A program made the position numbers and the translations under genes. From the NCBI GenBank assembly GCA_015657535.1, contig JADHZB010000963.1, positions 10,317-74,316 of the forward strand: a stretch of DNA of 64,000 nucleotides. The letters run 5' to 3'. Shown here one piece after another: positions 1 to 11,092 of the stretch. Under the pieces are notes generated by a model. That model was not told the DNA's origin and did no database searches. It saw only the letters and a list, made by a program, of their open reading frames with translations. Source of the DNA: Nephromyces sp. MM_2019. Lineage: Eukaryota > Apicomplexa > Aconoidasida > Nephromycida. The stretch's first letter is position 1. Each line of letters opens with the position of its first letter.

Positions 1-1838
1 TACAGAGATGAGGATGAGGGATGATAAAGAGCCTATAGTATCTTGAAATGAGGGATATACTTGTGTTTATATAGATGTGTGTGTGCGGGTTTACTTGTGT
101 GCGTGGATGCCTTTGTATGCATGTGTATGCTGCGTGTATGCATGTGGGCTTATGGGTGTGCACATGTTTGTAATGCATGTGTGGATGCGTGTCGGTGTGC
201 CTGCGTGTGTTTATGCGTATAGGTGTATTGCGAGTGTCTATATGCTTCACCAGTCTATCCATACAGGTGTGTGTTTGCATAGTTTTTTCCAGTCTATGCA
301 CACGTACGTGTATCTCTCTAGCATGCCTATGCATATGTATCTAGTGTGTGCCCTCCTTCACCAAATCTGTCCATAAATGTGTGTGTGTGTGCGCGTATCT
401 CTTACCAGCAAGAATGCCACACTGATACTATTGCTACTAACGGTGCTATATTGTCTACTATTGCTATGACTATCATCTGCTGCTATAGATATGCATTTCA
501 TATATATAATTAGGTGAATTTGTATGGACACTATACATTCTCTCTGGAGACACACGCACCTGTGTGTGTGTGTGTCATAGCATTAGATTACGAGCAAAGG
601 TTGAACTCTGCTCTATAGAATACACTTTTCTAGTAGATTCCATCATTTTTCAAATTCTCTTCTTCATAAGGTACGATTGACGATGATCTAAGCCAGAGAA
701 TCGCTAATTTTATGCCCTAAGCAATAATACGTCAGCAGCAGCTACCTCTTATGTATTGTGTGTGCTGGAAGTTTGGGCTTAACAATCAGCGGTTAATGCT
801 TATCTAGGAAGTCTTGAGACTTAAGGATTAGGGTTTGTGCTGCAACTCTCAGGAGAGGGAAACGCGTGTTCATCAAGCATAAAGTGGTGGGCTTTATAAT
901 ATGCAAATGCACTTCTTTAAGCTTTGTAACAATACGCGCACACGCACAGCTGTGGTACAAGGAACCAGAAAGGCACACATAGGTACCCATAAGAAACGCA
1001 CCACCCTCCTGGTAGCACCTATTAGATGCTCTGAATTCCCTCCTTTACTGTTTCTAATTTCCCCCGTATCGCTACGAATTCCCCCCTTCCCCCCTCTCCA
1101 AATGCCCCCCTATCTCCCCTCTAAATCCTAGCTTTAATCCCTTCTAGTACCCCCCTTTCTCCCCCTCTCAGTATACCCCCCTATATCCCCCTCCACCGTC
1201 TGGCACCGCCATTCATCCTACTGCTTCATAAGCGGATTCTACATATTAAGAAATCATAAGGAATACTGGTAGAGTCGTCATTTACACCTATCAGTGCACC
1301 AGAGACATTCATAGGCAACCTTTTTTACTCACGTACACCACACCAGCATGTTTACAAGCTTCATTTCACATACACACATGCATGCCACCCTCATAGTATT
1401 TCAAACCTCTCTTGTGCTACGCACTTGGGGCTCTCCCTGCAGGCTTTGGAAGCTTCTGGCAACTGTCATAATATCAGTCCTCTCCCTTCACTGCTGCTTC
1501 TCTCTACCCACCCTCCTTCTCATCATTACGGATATTTCGTGTCTTCAACCCCCCAATACAACACAGTATTATGAAGGGGCTTATGCTTGTTGCACTATCG
1601 CTATGGAGACTTGCAGATAACTTTCAGATGTGGGCATAATAAACATTAGGAGTAGAGCAACACAATGTGTGTGAGGTACAACGCAAAGCACAATAGCACA
1701 CAGTAACATACAAACACAGGAACACACATAATGCATACCAGCACACATAATCCACCCTAACACACAATAACTCACACCAACACACGCAATGCACCCCAAC
1801 ACACATAGTGTACGCCAACACGCGTACACCAAAGGACC

Positions 1839-1933
1839 CACATCAACAGTTTCAGACCAGCAGTTCCAGACTAGCAGTTCCACATCAACAGTTTCAGACC
1901 AGCAGTTCCAGACTAGCAGTTCCACATCAACAG
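1839..1933. repeat. 42-nt tandem repeat, 2.3 copies
   Basis: Two perfect copies of a 42-nt unit lie at 1839-1880 and 1881-1922. The first 11 bases of a third copy follow at 1923-1933. The unit starts CACATCAACAG and contains internal near-repeats of the form CAGTT(C/T)CAGAC(C/T)AG. It sits inside CA-rich intergenic DNA and creates a repetitive minus-strand frame that is unlikely to be coding. Confidence 0.9.
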
Positions 1934-3534
1934 ACCCACACTAACACACACCGGCACACACATTGCACGCCAATACACACACCAACACACCCGTAATGCA
2001 CGCTAACCCTCCCACCATCCCTCGTACCAAACCAACCCTCCCACAAACGCAGTGCGCACAACACCTTCCCTTACTGGTAATGACTTGAAGTGCTCTTGAT
2101 ACACCTGCTCTACTACCACCCTCGGCCCCACCATACTTTTAGCCATGCAAATTCCACCGCTCCACACAGCCTAGCGCCTTCTCTGCTTCCTCCTCTCTCT
2201 TCCTCCCCCCTCTATGTATCGTGTATCTTTCAAGAATCAAATAGTAAATACATCCATCCACCCTTCTTCCTGGTGAGCACACGTTTATCACACACACTTC
2301 CTTCCTCAGCGCGCTGCTCTTTTTTCCTCCTTTCGACCGTAAAGCACTCTTCTCCTCCCTTTGTCATATACATCGCACTTAAACCCCCTATAGTGTGTAT
2401 TTTCAAAATAACACACATACACACACGCACACACACACACATACATATTGCTGCTGATAAAACACCGTCAAATCAAGGAAGAATAGAGGAATATTCTATA
2501 TCCCTTTTTTTGTGACTTTCGGACTGCCAGTGGAAACTTTTTTCCAGTGTAAGTCGTATTTCGATGAGGATGGGTGTGTGCGAATGCTCTACGCTGAGTA
2601 AATGTGTGCGTGTTTGGGGGTGTGTGTGTGTTTGTGGGGGGGGGTTTGTGTGTGTGGAGGGGCAGATGTGGGGGAAATGTGTGTTGGTTAATTTTGGGGC
2701 TTTTACCGTTTTTTCTGTTTTGGAAGTGATTTACGTGCGAGAGATGTGTGTTTTGGGGGAAGGGGATCTGAAGTCGCGTTTGAGGTGGTGTATTTGAGTG
2801 TGTGACGGTGGGTGTTTGTGTGTGGAGGGCGGGTTTGTTTGTGTGTTGGGGGGAGGCTTTGGGGGCAGTATGAGGATGTATCTGTGTGCTTGTTACGCAC
2901 TTTGCATATGCCTATGTTTTTTTTGTTGGACTTTGTGTGTTCTTCGTGTGTATTAGGTTATGTGAGTGTGTTTGGGAGACTATGCGTGTGCTTATGTGGC
3001 TATGTGTATCTCCCTGACTGTGTTTAAGGTCCCTACTTTTGGTATTTTTGATGCTTTTTCATTGCTTATTGTGATGTAGGAGGTTGTGTGTGTGATGGGC
3101 TGAATTTACTGAATGTGTGTAAAAAAAAATTTGCTGACATTTTATGCTCTTTTTATACTGAAGAGAGTGAATTCTGCTTGCATTTAGTAAAATCGTAAGA
3201 TTTTGTGTGTAGATGGAAGATTGCTGATATTCGTTATAGTTAGATCACACGACGAAGTGAAAGAGCACTTTTTTCTTACGCATAGTTACGGTATTTTTGG
3301 GATAGCTGAGTACCAGTTTCAGTGTGTGCTTGTGTCTGTGTGTGTTTTTCTGGATACCTAGTCTTTTCGATTGATTAGTTGGTGTTTCTATCGATTTTTC
3401 CGATATTTTTAAGGGGAAGTGTAGTATCTTTCATGAGCCTAGTGTGTTGGGGATTTATTTTGTTTTTTGTGAAGGAGGTAATGTAACTCAATGAAGCTCT
3501 TCAGGGAGACTTTGGATGAATTTGTGGTGTTTTT

Positions 3535-3835
3535 TATATTTTATTCTTATAACTCTGTTCTTGTTGCTCTTCTTCTAAATCATCCTCTTCTTCATCTTTT
3601 TCTCCTTCCTCTTCATATTTCTCGCTCTACTACTCCCTCTTCTCCCTACCCCCTCCCCCCCTCTCCCTCCCAGGCCTCCCCCCCCTCTCTTTCTAACCTC
3701 CTCCAAACTGGCGATCTCCAATCCCGCTTTTGGAACCACTCCCCTTCCTCCCCCTCACTATCAGCTTCCTGTCTTCCCATCCCCCCCTCAAACCCCCCTC
3801 TCTTTCCCACCTCCCTCCTCATCACCCCTAGATAA
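3535..3835 (+). promoter_or_regulatory. CT-rich tract just upstream of the KH start codon
   Basis: About 300 bases of almost pure pyrimidine on the + strand, moving from TTCTTC-type to CCCCTC-type sequence, end about 30 bases before the ATG at 3864. It is probably core promoter or 5' UTR, or the branch/pyrimidine tract of a 5' UTR intron whose acceptor could be the TAG at 3856-3858. The exact role is not visible in the sequence. Confidence 0.35.
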
Positions 3836-3863
3836 CACATCAGAGCAACCCCTTGTAGGCAAA

Positions 3864-6503
3864 ATGTCCGGAGAACGTGGAGTTGCACACAGATTATCTC
3901 AAGGGCCTTGCTATCTTAAGCTCTTAGTTAACAACTCTGTTGCTGGTTCTATTATCGGTAGGAATGGCTCTAACCTTGAAAGTATACAGAAGCAGACTCA
4001 GTGTGCGATAAAGGTGTTTTCTCAGAATATTCACTTCCCTGGTACTCAAGAGCGAGTAGTTGTGCTTGGAGGAGAGCAAGATCAACTCATTGATGCTTTG
4101 AATATCATTCTCAGTAAAGTTGAAGAGTTTCAGAGTAGTCAGGTAAGAGGGGTGGTGGGGGGTGAGGATGGTGGTGGGCTGGTGGGTGAGGGGTGAGGGG
4201 TTGTAGGGGGTAATATTTGTTTATGTATGATAGATTTAGAGGTTCAAGGGTGTGCCAGTGTGTGAAGACAATCCTTCAGGAGGGTTGAGTGATAAAACTG
4301 AAGGGGAGGGTTATAGTTACCCCTTTTCCTGATACTTTAAAGCATGAAAGCATGCATCTCCTTGTGTGTTGGATATCTTTGACAAGGTTTCGATTGATGC
4401 TTAGCTTCTTCTCTCCCTCGATGTGTGTGTTATAAGGGGATATATACTTGTGTGCTATCCGTGTGTTTTTTCTGTGCATGTTCTCTGTGTATGCATTCTG
4501 TGTGTATTCTCTGTTTTTTCTTTATGCTTTCTGTGCCTTTTTACTCTGTGTGCTGTCTCTGTATTCTCTCTCTACATTCTCTCTTCGCTCCTGTCTCCGC
4601 CCACCCTTCCCTCTCCACCCACTACTGTCTCAACCTCATAATTATCATTGTGTGTGTGTAGGCATCGAGCTACCAGAATGGTGGCCAGCCTGCCGTTGAG
4701 CCGCTGATGTGCGCGAAACTAGTTTTGCCCAGGCCAGTGGCTGCTGCATTGATTGGTAAGGGAGGGCAGCAGATCAGGCATTTGCAGGTTAGAAGCTCCA
4801 TTTTTTGCTAGAATATTGGATAGTATACTTCTAAGCTTGAGATTGTGTTGGAGAGAGGCTTTGAGGATAGCGTTGTTGTGTGTGCCAGCTTCTGTTGGTA
4901 GCTTGATGGTTTGTGTGCATGCCGTTGTGTGAGTGCTCAAGTGAAGGCGTTAGCTGAGCATATTATCTTTGCTGTGGAGCTTAAAGTTTTGGTGGAAAGA
5001 GGCATCAGAGCTACTTTAGGTTGTAAGTTATTCGGCTTCTGAATGTCTCTGTGCATATGCTAGTGTGTGCCCATGTTTTGGTATTTTTGCAGCAATGTTT
5101 GTGTGTTTATTTAACACATTTATGGGCAGCTTACTTGGATGTGTATTGGTAGAACTTGAATGTGTGTTTGCATCGCCTTTAGATGTGTTTTTTGCCGTCT
5201 ACTTGAATGTATGGATGCGTGTTGGTAGAGCTGATTTGAGTGTTGTGTAGTGTATGTGTGTTTTTTTGCAGCCTACTTCAGCCTGTGTGCAGAATATTTG
5301 TATATACATGAATGTGTGCATATCTCTAGTTTTTTCAGTGGCTTCTTGATGGATAAGTATATGATGTGCTTTCCAAAGATCTAAGTCGTTTCAATGCATC
5401 ATTCGTGCTTTTGATGTAACACAAAGCTACTCTCTGAGCTTCCCTCGTTATTAGCTCACATTCCACTCATAACCCCTTTTGATCTTACTCTGTATCCCAC
5501 CCCCCACGATTCCCATCCTCTCAGCCCCCGCCACCTCCACCGCTACTTCAATCCTCTCAACCCATCGCCACCCACCACTATATCAATCCTGTCAACTCCC
5601 CCACCACTACCCCCATCCTTCCCTGTTCACTCCCCCAGCACCCCCATCCTCTCAACCCCCCCAACACCCCGACCACTGCTTAAATCCTGGCAGCCCATCC
5701 CCATCACCCACCGCTACCCCCATCCTCTCATCCCTTCCACCCCCACCCCTTCCTTCCAGGCTGAGTCTCGCGCTAGCATCCAAGTCTCCAACCGTGACGA
5801 TGTTTATGCAGAGAGAATAGTAACTATAACTGGTTCTCCTGAATCAGTAAGAACGGCTTCTGAAGGCATAGCCGTTTCCATACAAAACGACGTTATACTG
5901 AAGGAATTCATCCTCTTCAATTACAACACTAAAGCAGCTGGCCAAGTCTCTCCCTCCTACAATAGCGCCCCCCTCGCTCATCCATTGGCTTCTGGGCAGT
6001 ATATGCCTCAGTTTAACAGTGGAGTCCCCAGCGCACACACATCGTATATGATGCCTGCAATGAGTGGGAACCTTCCTGCAGGTACTGGAGCTCCTGGGGG
6101 AGCTCCTGGATCTACTCAGATGATGATGCAAGGGCAAGGTCCGGCTGGTAGGTTCAATCCCGACATCTTCACACACCCTTGTGAGATCTTCATCCAAATC
6201 CCCGATGAGAATGTTGGGTGGATTATAGGAAAGGGGGGTATCTTCTTGAGTGAGATCATGTCTTCTTCTGGTGCGAGAGTGAAGATCAGCCAGAAAGGGG
6301 AGCTGATTCCTGGAACTAATGATAGGCGATGCAGCATTAGTGGTGCTGTGAGTGCCGCACACAACGCTCATGTTATGCTGCTGCAGAGGCTTGAGCAGGC
6401 AAGGCTGAACTCTCAGAAGACGAATTATCATGGGAATGTTGAAGAGGGGGATGAGAACTTTCGTATGGGGGGAGGATATGAGTTTAATAGTGGGTTTGAA
6501 TGA
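3864..6503 (+). CDS. Three-KH-domain RNA-binding protein (PCBP/NOVA-like)
   Basis: Predicted 382-residue protein from three exons: 3864-4142, 4662-4787 and 5760-6503, all joined in phase 0 with GT-AG introns. KH proteins bind single-stranded pyrimidine-rich RNA and act in splicing, mRNA stability or translation. KH1 has GRNG at residues 32-35 (IIGRNGSNLESIQ). KH2 has GKGG at 125-128 and is split by intron 2 right after its GxxG helix. KH3 has GKGG near 292-295 (WIIGKGG). A Met/Pro/Gly/Gln-rich linker of roughly 80 residues separates KH2 from KH3, and the tail is short and acidic to Gly-rich. The KH1-KH2-linker-KH3 layout and length match the PCBP/NOVA family. The ATG at 3864 is the first in frame. 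Intron 1 is GT-rich (519 nt) and intron 2 (972 nt) ends in a C-rich repeat. Function beyond RNA binding is inferred. Confidence 0.9.
5500..5759 (+). repeat. C-rich degenerate repeat forming the pyrimidine tract of KH intron 2
   Basis: About 260 bases of C-rich DNA carry repeated CCATCCTCTCA(A)CCC-like words with CACC(A/G)CTA spacers. It runs directly into the acceptor TTCCTTCCAG at 5750-5759. It is intronic and makes an exceptionally long polypyrimidine tract for exon 3 of a gene whose product should itself bind pyrimidine-rich RNA. Confidence 0.7.
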
Positions 6504-9500
6504 GAAGGTGGGAGGGGTTGGAGGGGGGTGTGGTAAGGGGGGAGTAAGGGGTGGTGGGTAGTGTGTTCGTCTGTGTGACTAGTGTAGTGTGTGGCGAGTG
6601 TAATTTGTGCATGGTGTCTCCATGGTGTGGTGTATCTCCGTGGTGCATGTTTGGTAGTACTTTTTTGTGTTTGGGTACACATCTGTGTGTACGTCTGTGT
6701 TATAGGGGCTTCTTTTCAGTGGATGCGATGGTATCGGGAGCTTTGTGTGTGTAGTATATCTCTATCTATATATGTATCGTTTATATGTATGGCAAGAGGA
6801 ATAGAATTAATGCGAAGATTGATATGAGTTGGTATAAAGAGAGATGCATAGCAGTGCCAATCTGCACTCGTAGATGTGATGCCCACATGAGGTGCATGCC
6901 TGTAGTTATTTGTGTGTACGTACAAAGACTGGTGTGTGCAGCTAACCTTCAGAGAGCGACTAGCATGTGCATCTAACCTCCCCAAAGAGCCTAGTTTATG
7001 CATATGTTCTGTGCAGAGAACCTAATGTGTGTATCTATCCCATCCGGAGAGCGAATAGTGTGTGAATCTATCCTCTTCAGAGAACGACTAGTGTGTGCAG
7101 ATATCCTATGCAGAGAGCCTAGTGTATATTCAGCTCTACTCTTCACTGAGATTTCTTTCCGGATTATAATTTAGAAGCTTTCTAAGTTATTTCATGTTTT
7201 TTCTTTGAGTGGGTATACGTATAATGTGAATATATGAGAGTGTAACTTTCTTGTATATATACATCATGAATGTGGCTGTGTGTGGGAGCTGATAGTTGAA
7301 TATGGAAGTATATACTGCATCATATATATACATGTATATATATCTCTCTCGTGTGTATATACTCTCCTTCCCTCTGGCAATCTTGAGGGCTAGTTGCTGT
7401 AATTACTTAATGAGAATATCAGTATTGCTCCTTAATTTTTGAATGACATGTAATGCACCTAAAAAGTGGGAAGAATATTTGACTTGGGTGTGTGGGGAAG
7501 ATGAGCTCTACTTTGAATTAAAGCAACCGTTTTAATCTGCTGTGGCAAACGAGTGTACTTACACTCTTTCATGCATATGTATGTACGTATATGTACACCT
7601 TTAGTTTCAGTGATTCGAGAATGTTTGCATATCCCCACAAAGTGAATAATGGGAATTTTCTGATGATGTAAAAAGAAGGCATATAAAATCGACTACGAAA
7701 ATCTGTTATATATGAACGAGGAGGGAAAAAACGCAAAGCTTGGGGGTGCTGTTTGTTTGGGTGTGGATGTCTGTTGGAGCTGCTTGGGTGTGTGTGTTGG
7801 TGTATGTTGGTGCTGTGTCTGGGTGCTGCGTGTTGGTGCTGTGTGTAGGTATGTGTTGTAGTATGTGTTCGTTGTGGGTGTGCAAATCTGTGTATGGGTA
7901 TGTAGTTATTTTTTGGGTTTACATGTGCAGGTACTCTCTTGGTGTATTGATTTGTATGTGTTTGCATGGGCGTTAGCTTCTGTGTGTATATTGGTGTGTT
8001 GTCTGTTGTCTTTGCTTGTATGCTTATTGGCTTTCATGTGTACCCTCTGTGTGTTGTGTATGAGAGTACCATCCGCACAATAATTCTTTGGACCCACAAG
8101 ATTTTCTCTTCGCGCTTGACAGCCGTTTAGCCAGCCACTTAGCTAACCTGTAGTTCGCCGTTATACCAGTTTCACATCATCTAGTACGTCTGGCATCGAG
8201 AGAATTTGGGCTATTTATGTGTATTTAATGGCCGCTGATCTTCGTCGCTTCCACACCCTCAATTGTAATCCCGATTCTTCGGCAGTCTGTGTGCGCATCT
8301 CATTATACCCATTTTTTGTATCTTTGTTTGTTTTTCCCGTTTTCCAAACTAAAATTTTTAGTAGATAGCAACGCACGTTAATGAGCATGTTGCCAACACT
8401 ATTGCTATTGTTATTGCTACCTTGCTATTGCTTTTCCTGTTATGTGCGCAAGATATGCACTTTCTTGCTGCCAGGGCATACACTACCTTCCCGCTCGTTA
8501 TTTTCGCTGGAAGTTATAGTTACACGTACTGAAAAGATGATTCCTTAAAGTGTGGACACTTCGCCGTAGAACACAGTTCCTGTGCTCGTATTTTCCACCA
8601 ACCTGTACAATGGGGAACTCCCTTTTTTTAACGGTTTCACGCTCTGTTTACAGCATCCTATCCAGCCGAATGACTGTTGCTGCGATTCCTCCTTTTGTAT
8701 GGATATAACAAATTTAGGTGATGAATCTAGTGCTGAGATTCTTCGGAAGTTTATGCCCCTGCTTCCGTCAGAACATGAAACATTTAAGTAGTTGGTCACC
8801 CTCCTGATCGAGCAAATAGGCTTCCAAATCCCGTTTATTGCTGTGGTTTAGCTCCCCCCATCTTGTGTTATATTCAGCATTCAAGGCTAAAATAAGACAG
8901 AATATCGGTTATTATATTGGGTAGAGTACAGGAAACGAAATAGGTGTGACTACCACGTACTAATGCCATTGCCTTCGTCTCTCAGTCTCACTATTCTGAT
9001 GCTTTGCTAAACATTTGCCCGCATTCATTCACGTAGAGTGGCTTCCCTTGTTTTTCTGTAATCTATCGGCTTCAGTCATCTAGGATGAATCTAAATTTGT
9101 AAACTCAAGAACTATTGACATAGGTCCAGGATTAGGAAATTTTACTGAAAATATATTTATGAAAAAATCTTCTAAAGCATAGAAACTGATAAAAATACAC
9201 GTAGATACCTTTGTAATAATTATCCCCTTTTAAGATGTGATATTTCAAACGAATCTGTCTTGCGGTTTGCAAGAAATTTCCTGAATGTCACTATCCTAAT
9301 TGAGAGACGGTTCACCTTTTTCTTACTGCCACTGGCCTATTGCGTGTTCTTGGTACGGTAACTCTTGCACGATATCAGTGTGTTGGCATGCTGTGCACTG
9401 AACACTGAACTGCAGTGCATCCACCCCAATACAATAGTTGCAGTCGTGAAAAAAGTTAAATGGTATTTTGAGTTATGACCCCAAGTACCAATGTGACATG

Positions 9501-11092
9501 TCTACGTGCGGCCGACGGTTCACACTACCTAATAACAAAAATAGTTAGGACATCTTCATCTTTCCGCATAGTTTTCACTAGTATAAAATTGGGATATTTG
9601 CTGCAGTTGTGATAAGGTAAATGCTTGCACCGATAGGATGCATGTACTACCTGATTTTAAAGGTGGTATCATCCGGACATGCGTGCCATACCAAAGAACC
9701 CTCGATGAAATTACTATACTTTGATTATGAGTGGAGACCCATCTTAAGCAATTTTGCCGTCTATCCTCAGAATACCCCTCGGGTGTGCCCACAGCCGAAA
9801 TTCGTGGACGTAATCGCATAAACACGTGGACTCAGATTTGCAAGCGGCAGCGGGGGATACAAGAGCCAGCCAACGATAAAGCTGTGTTTTTGCACCAACG
9901 GCGAAAGCAAAGCAAACAGGATTACGCATAGGTAGTATAACTTTCTAGGAAGCTGGAATATCATTCCACTGTGGCGTTTTGGTTTCGTTTCAATTTGTCA
10001 TGTAAGGACCACTTCTTAATGTCAATACAGCAGATTGCGCTAGGTCTTGGCAATATTGCTGGGAGATTCTTTGAAGATACGCAGATATCCCTTCTACCCC
10101 TAGTTTATCTTGCGAATCTCCGGAGATTTGCTTTGCAAATATGCTGCTACGCCTAGGCAAAGCACCTCCTACCCCTATTTCTGATGTAAAACGAATATCG
10201 CCATGCACGCGGTCTCATTTCGCCATTGATGGTAATCCTTTCTATCTTTTTTGATATAATCTTCTCGCCTTACGGTTGCGAGAAAGCCGCGGTTAAAATG
10301 CTACACCTGCTCACAAATATGAAAAATTCTGCTCGCATGAGTATCTCTTAGACAGGTGATAGTACTAAAGCACCGAATACATCATCCTACATGAGGCAAA
10401 TCATTGCAAGTTAAGGTTCTAGTGCAATGAGCAACCCATCTGGATCCGCTCATTTTTAGGTGTTTCATGGAAATGTGTAAATACCTTGTGTCACCCCTGC
10501 TAAACTCACGTGGAACCGCAATAAATTTTTTACATTTGGAAGTGAAAACTATAAGTTCATTAACTTTTTTTCTCAAAAAAAGTAAAATAAAGACTGTTGT
10601 TAGAAGCACTTTGGAATTTCCCCTCCCCCTCCTCCATGGCATAGAACCCAAAGCACAGAGTGTCCCTAGTGATCCTGCCACTATACAGGAAAGGCAATAT
10701 ATAAAACAAGCTTATTTATTTTTGCGGTTTGCCTTACATAAACTGATTTACATCACCCTAGCGTGAGGGTGCTGGTAGCATTTTTAGGAGCTTGCAAGCC
10801 TGAAATTGGCGTCTGATTCACTTATTTATGTATGAACTTTCAGTTGAGAAACGGCAGTATTCGACGATGACGCAGATGGAATCGGTACTGGTAGCGTTCT
10901 GTCCGGGTATAGTGGGTATGGGGATCGCACGATGGTAATTTTTTTTTATTCAGCAGTAAAGTTAACGATCAAACACATCTTAGAAGGATTCATCACTTTG
11001 TATGTTTGTGCATGTACGAGAATATATAGAAGTATTCAGGGCTGAATCCGTTTAAGTTCTTTCCAGCATACAAAATCTTCTGTTACAGGCTC
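6504..11092. other. Convergent intergenic region without a supported gene
   Basis: This lies between the end of the KH gene and the end of the minus-strand FKBP gene. 6510-7570 is GT-rich, probably KH 3' UTR and downstream DNA, and includes the 31-33-nt repeat listed separately. 7740-8060 is GT-rich with repeated TTGGTGCTGTGT-like words. 8545-8799 is open on both strands; the + strand stretch ending near 8791 and the minus-strand stretch both look mildly protein-like, but neither could be joined to other exons. 9556-9931 and 10382-10766 are also open on both strands without recognisable content. Confidence 0.5.
6932..7121. repeat. Degenerate 31-33-nt tandem repeat, about 6 copies
   Basis: Successive units follow the pattern GTGTGTGCATCTA-CCT-(N)-CAGAGAGC-GACTA, with 31 to 33 bases between unit starts and roughly 65-80 percent agreement by eye. 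The array lies about 430 bases past the KH stop codon, in or just beyond its 3' UTR. Each unit carries TGTGTGYA and AGAG words on the sense strand. Confidence 0.75.

Larger units (their letters stand above)
1..3863. other. Gene-free low-complexity region upstream of the KH gene
   Basis: No convincing exon is seen. The stretch alternates between GT-rich DNA on the + strand (about 60-410 and 2560-3010), C-rich pyrimidine runs (about 1070-1190), CA-rich DNA (about 1660-2050 and 2400-2450) and a long CT-rich tract (about 3535-3835) that ends just before the KH start codon. The short open frames here are Cys/Val/His-rich translations of GT and CA repeats and have no protein-like composition. The last few hundred bases probably hold the promoter and 5' UTR of the KH gene. 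Confidence 0.6.

Noticed and set aside
1581..1925. Minus-strand frame with repeated VWNCWSETVD units
   Set aside because: It is a translation of the 42-nt tandem repeat and flanking CA-rich DNA.
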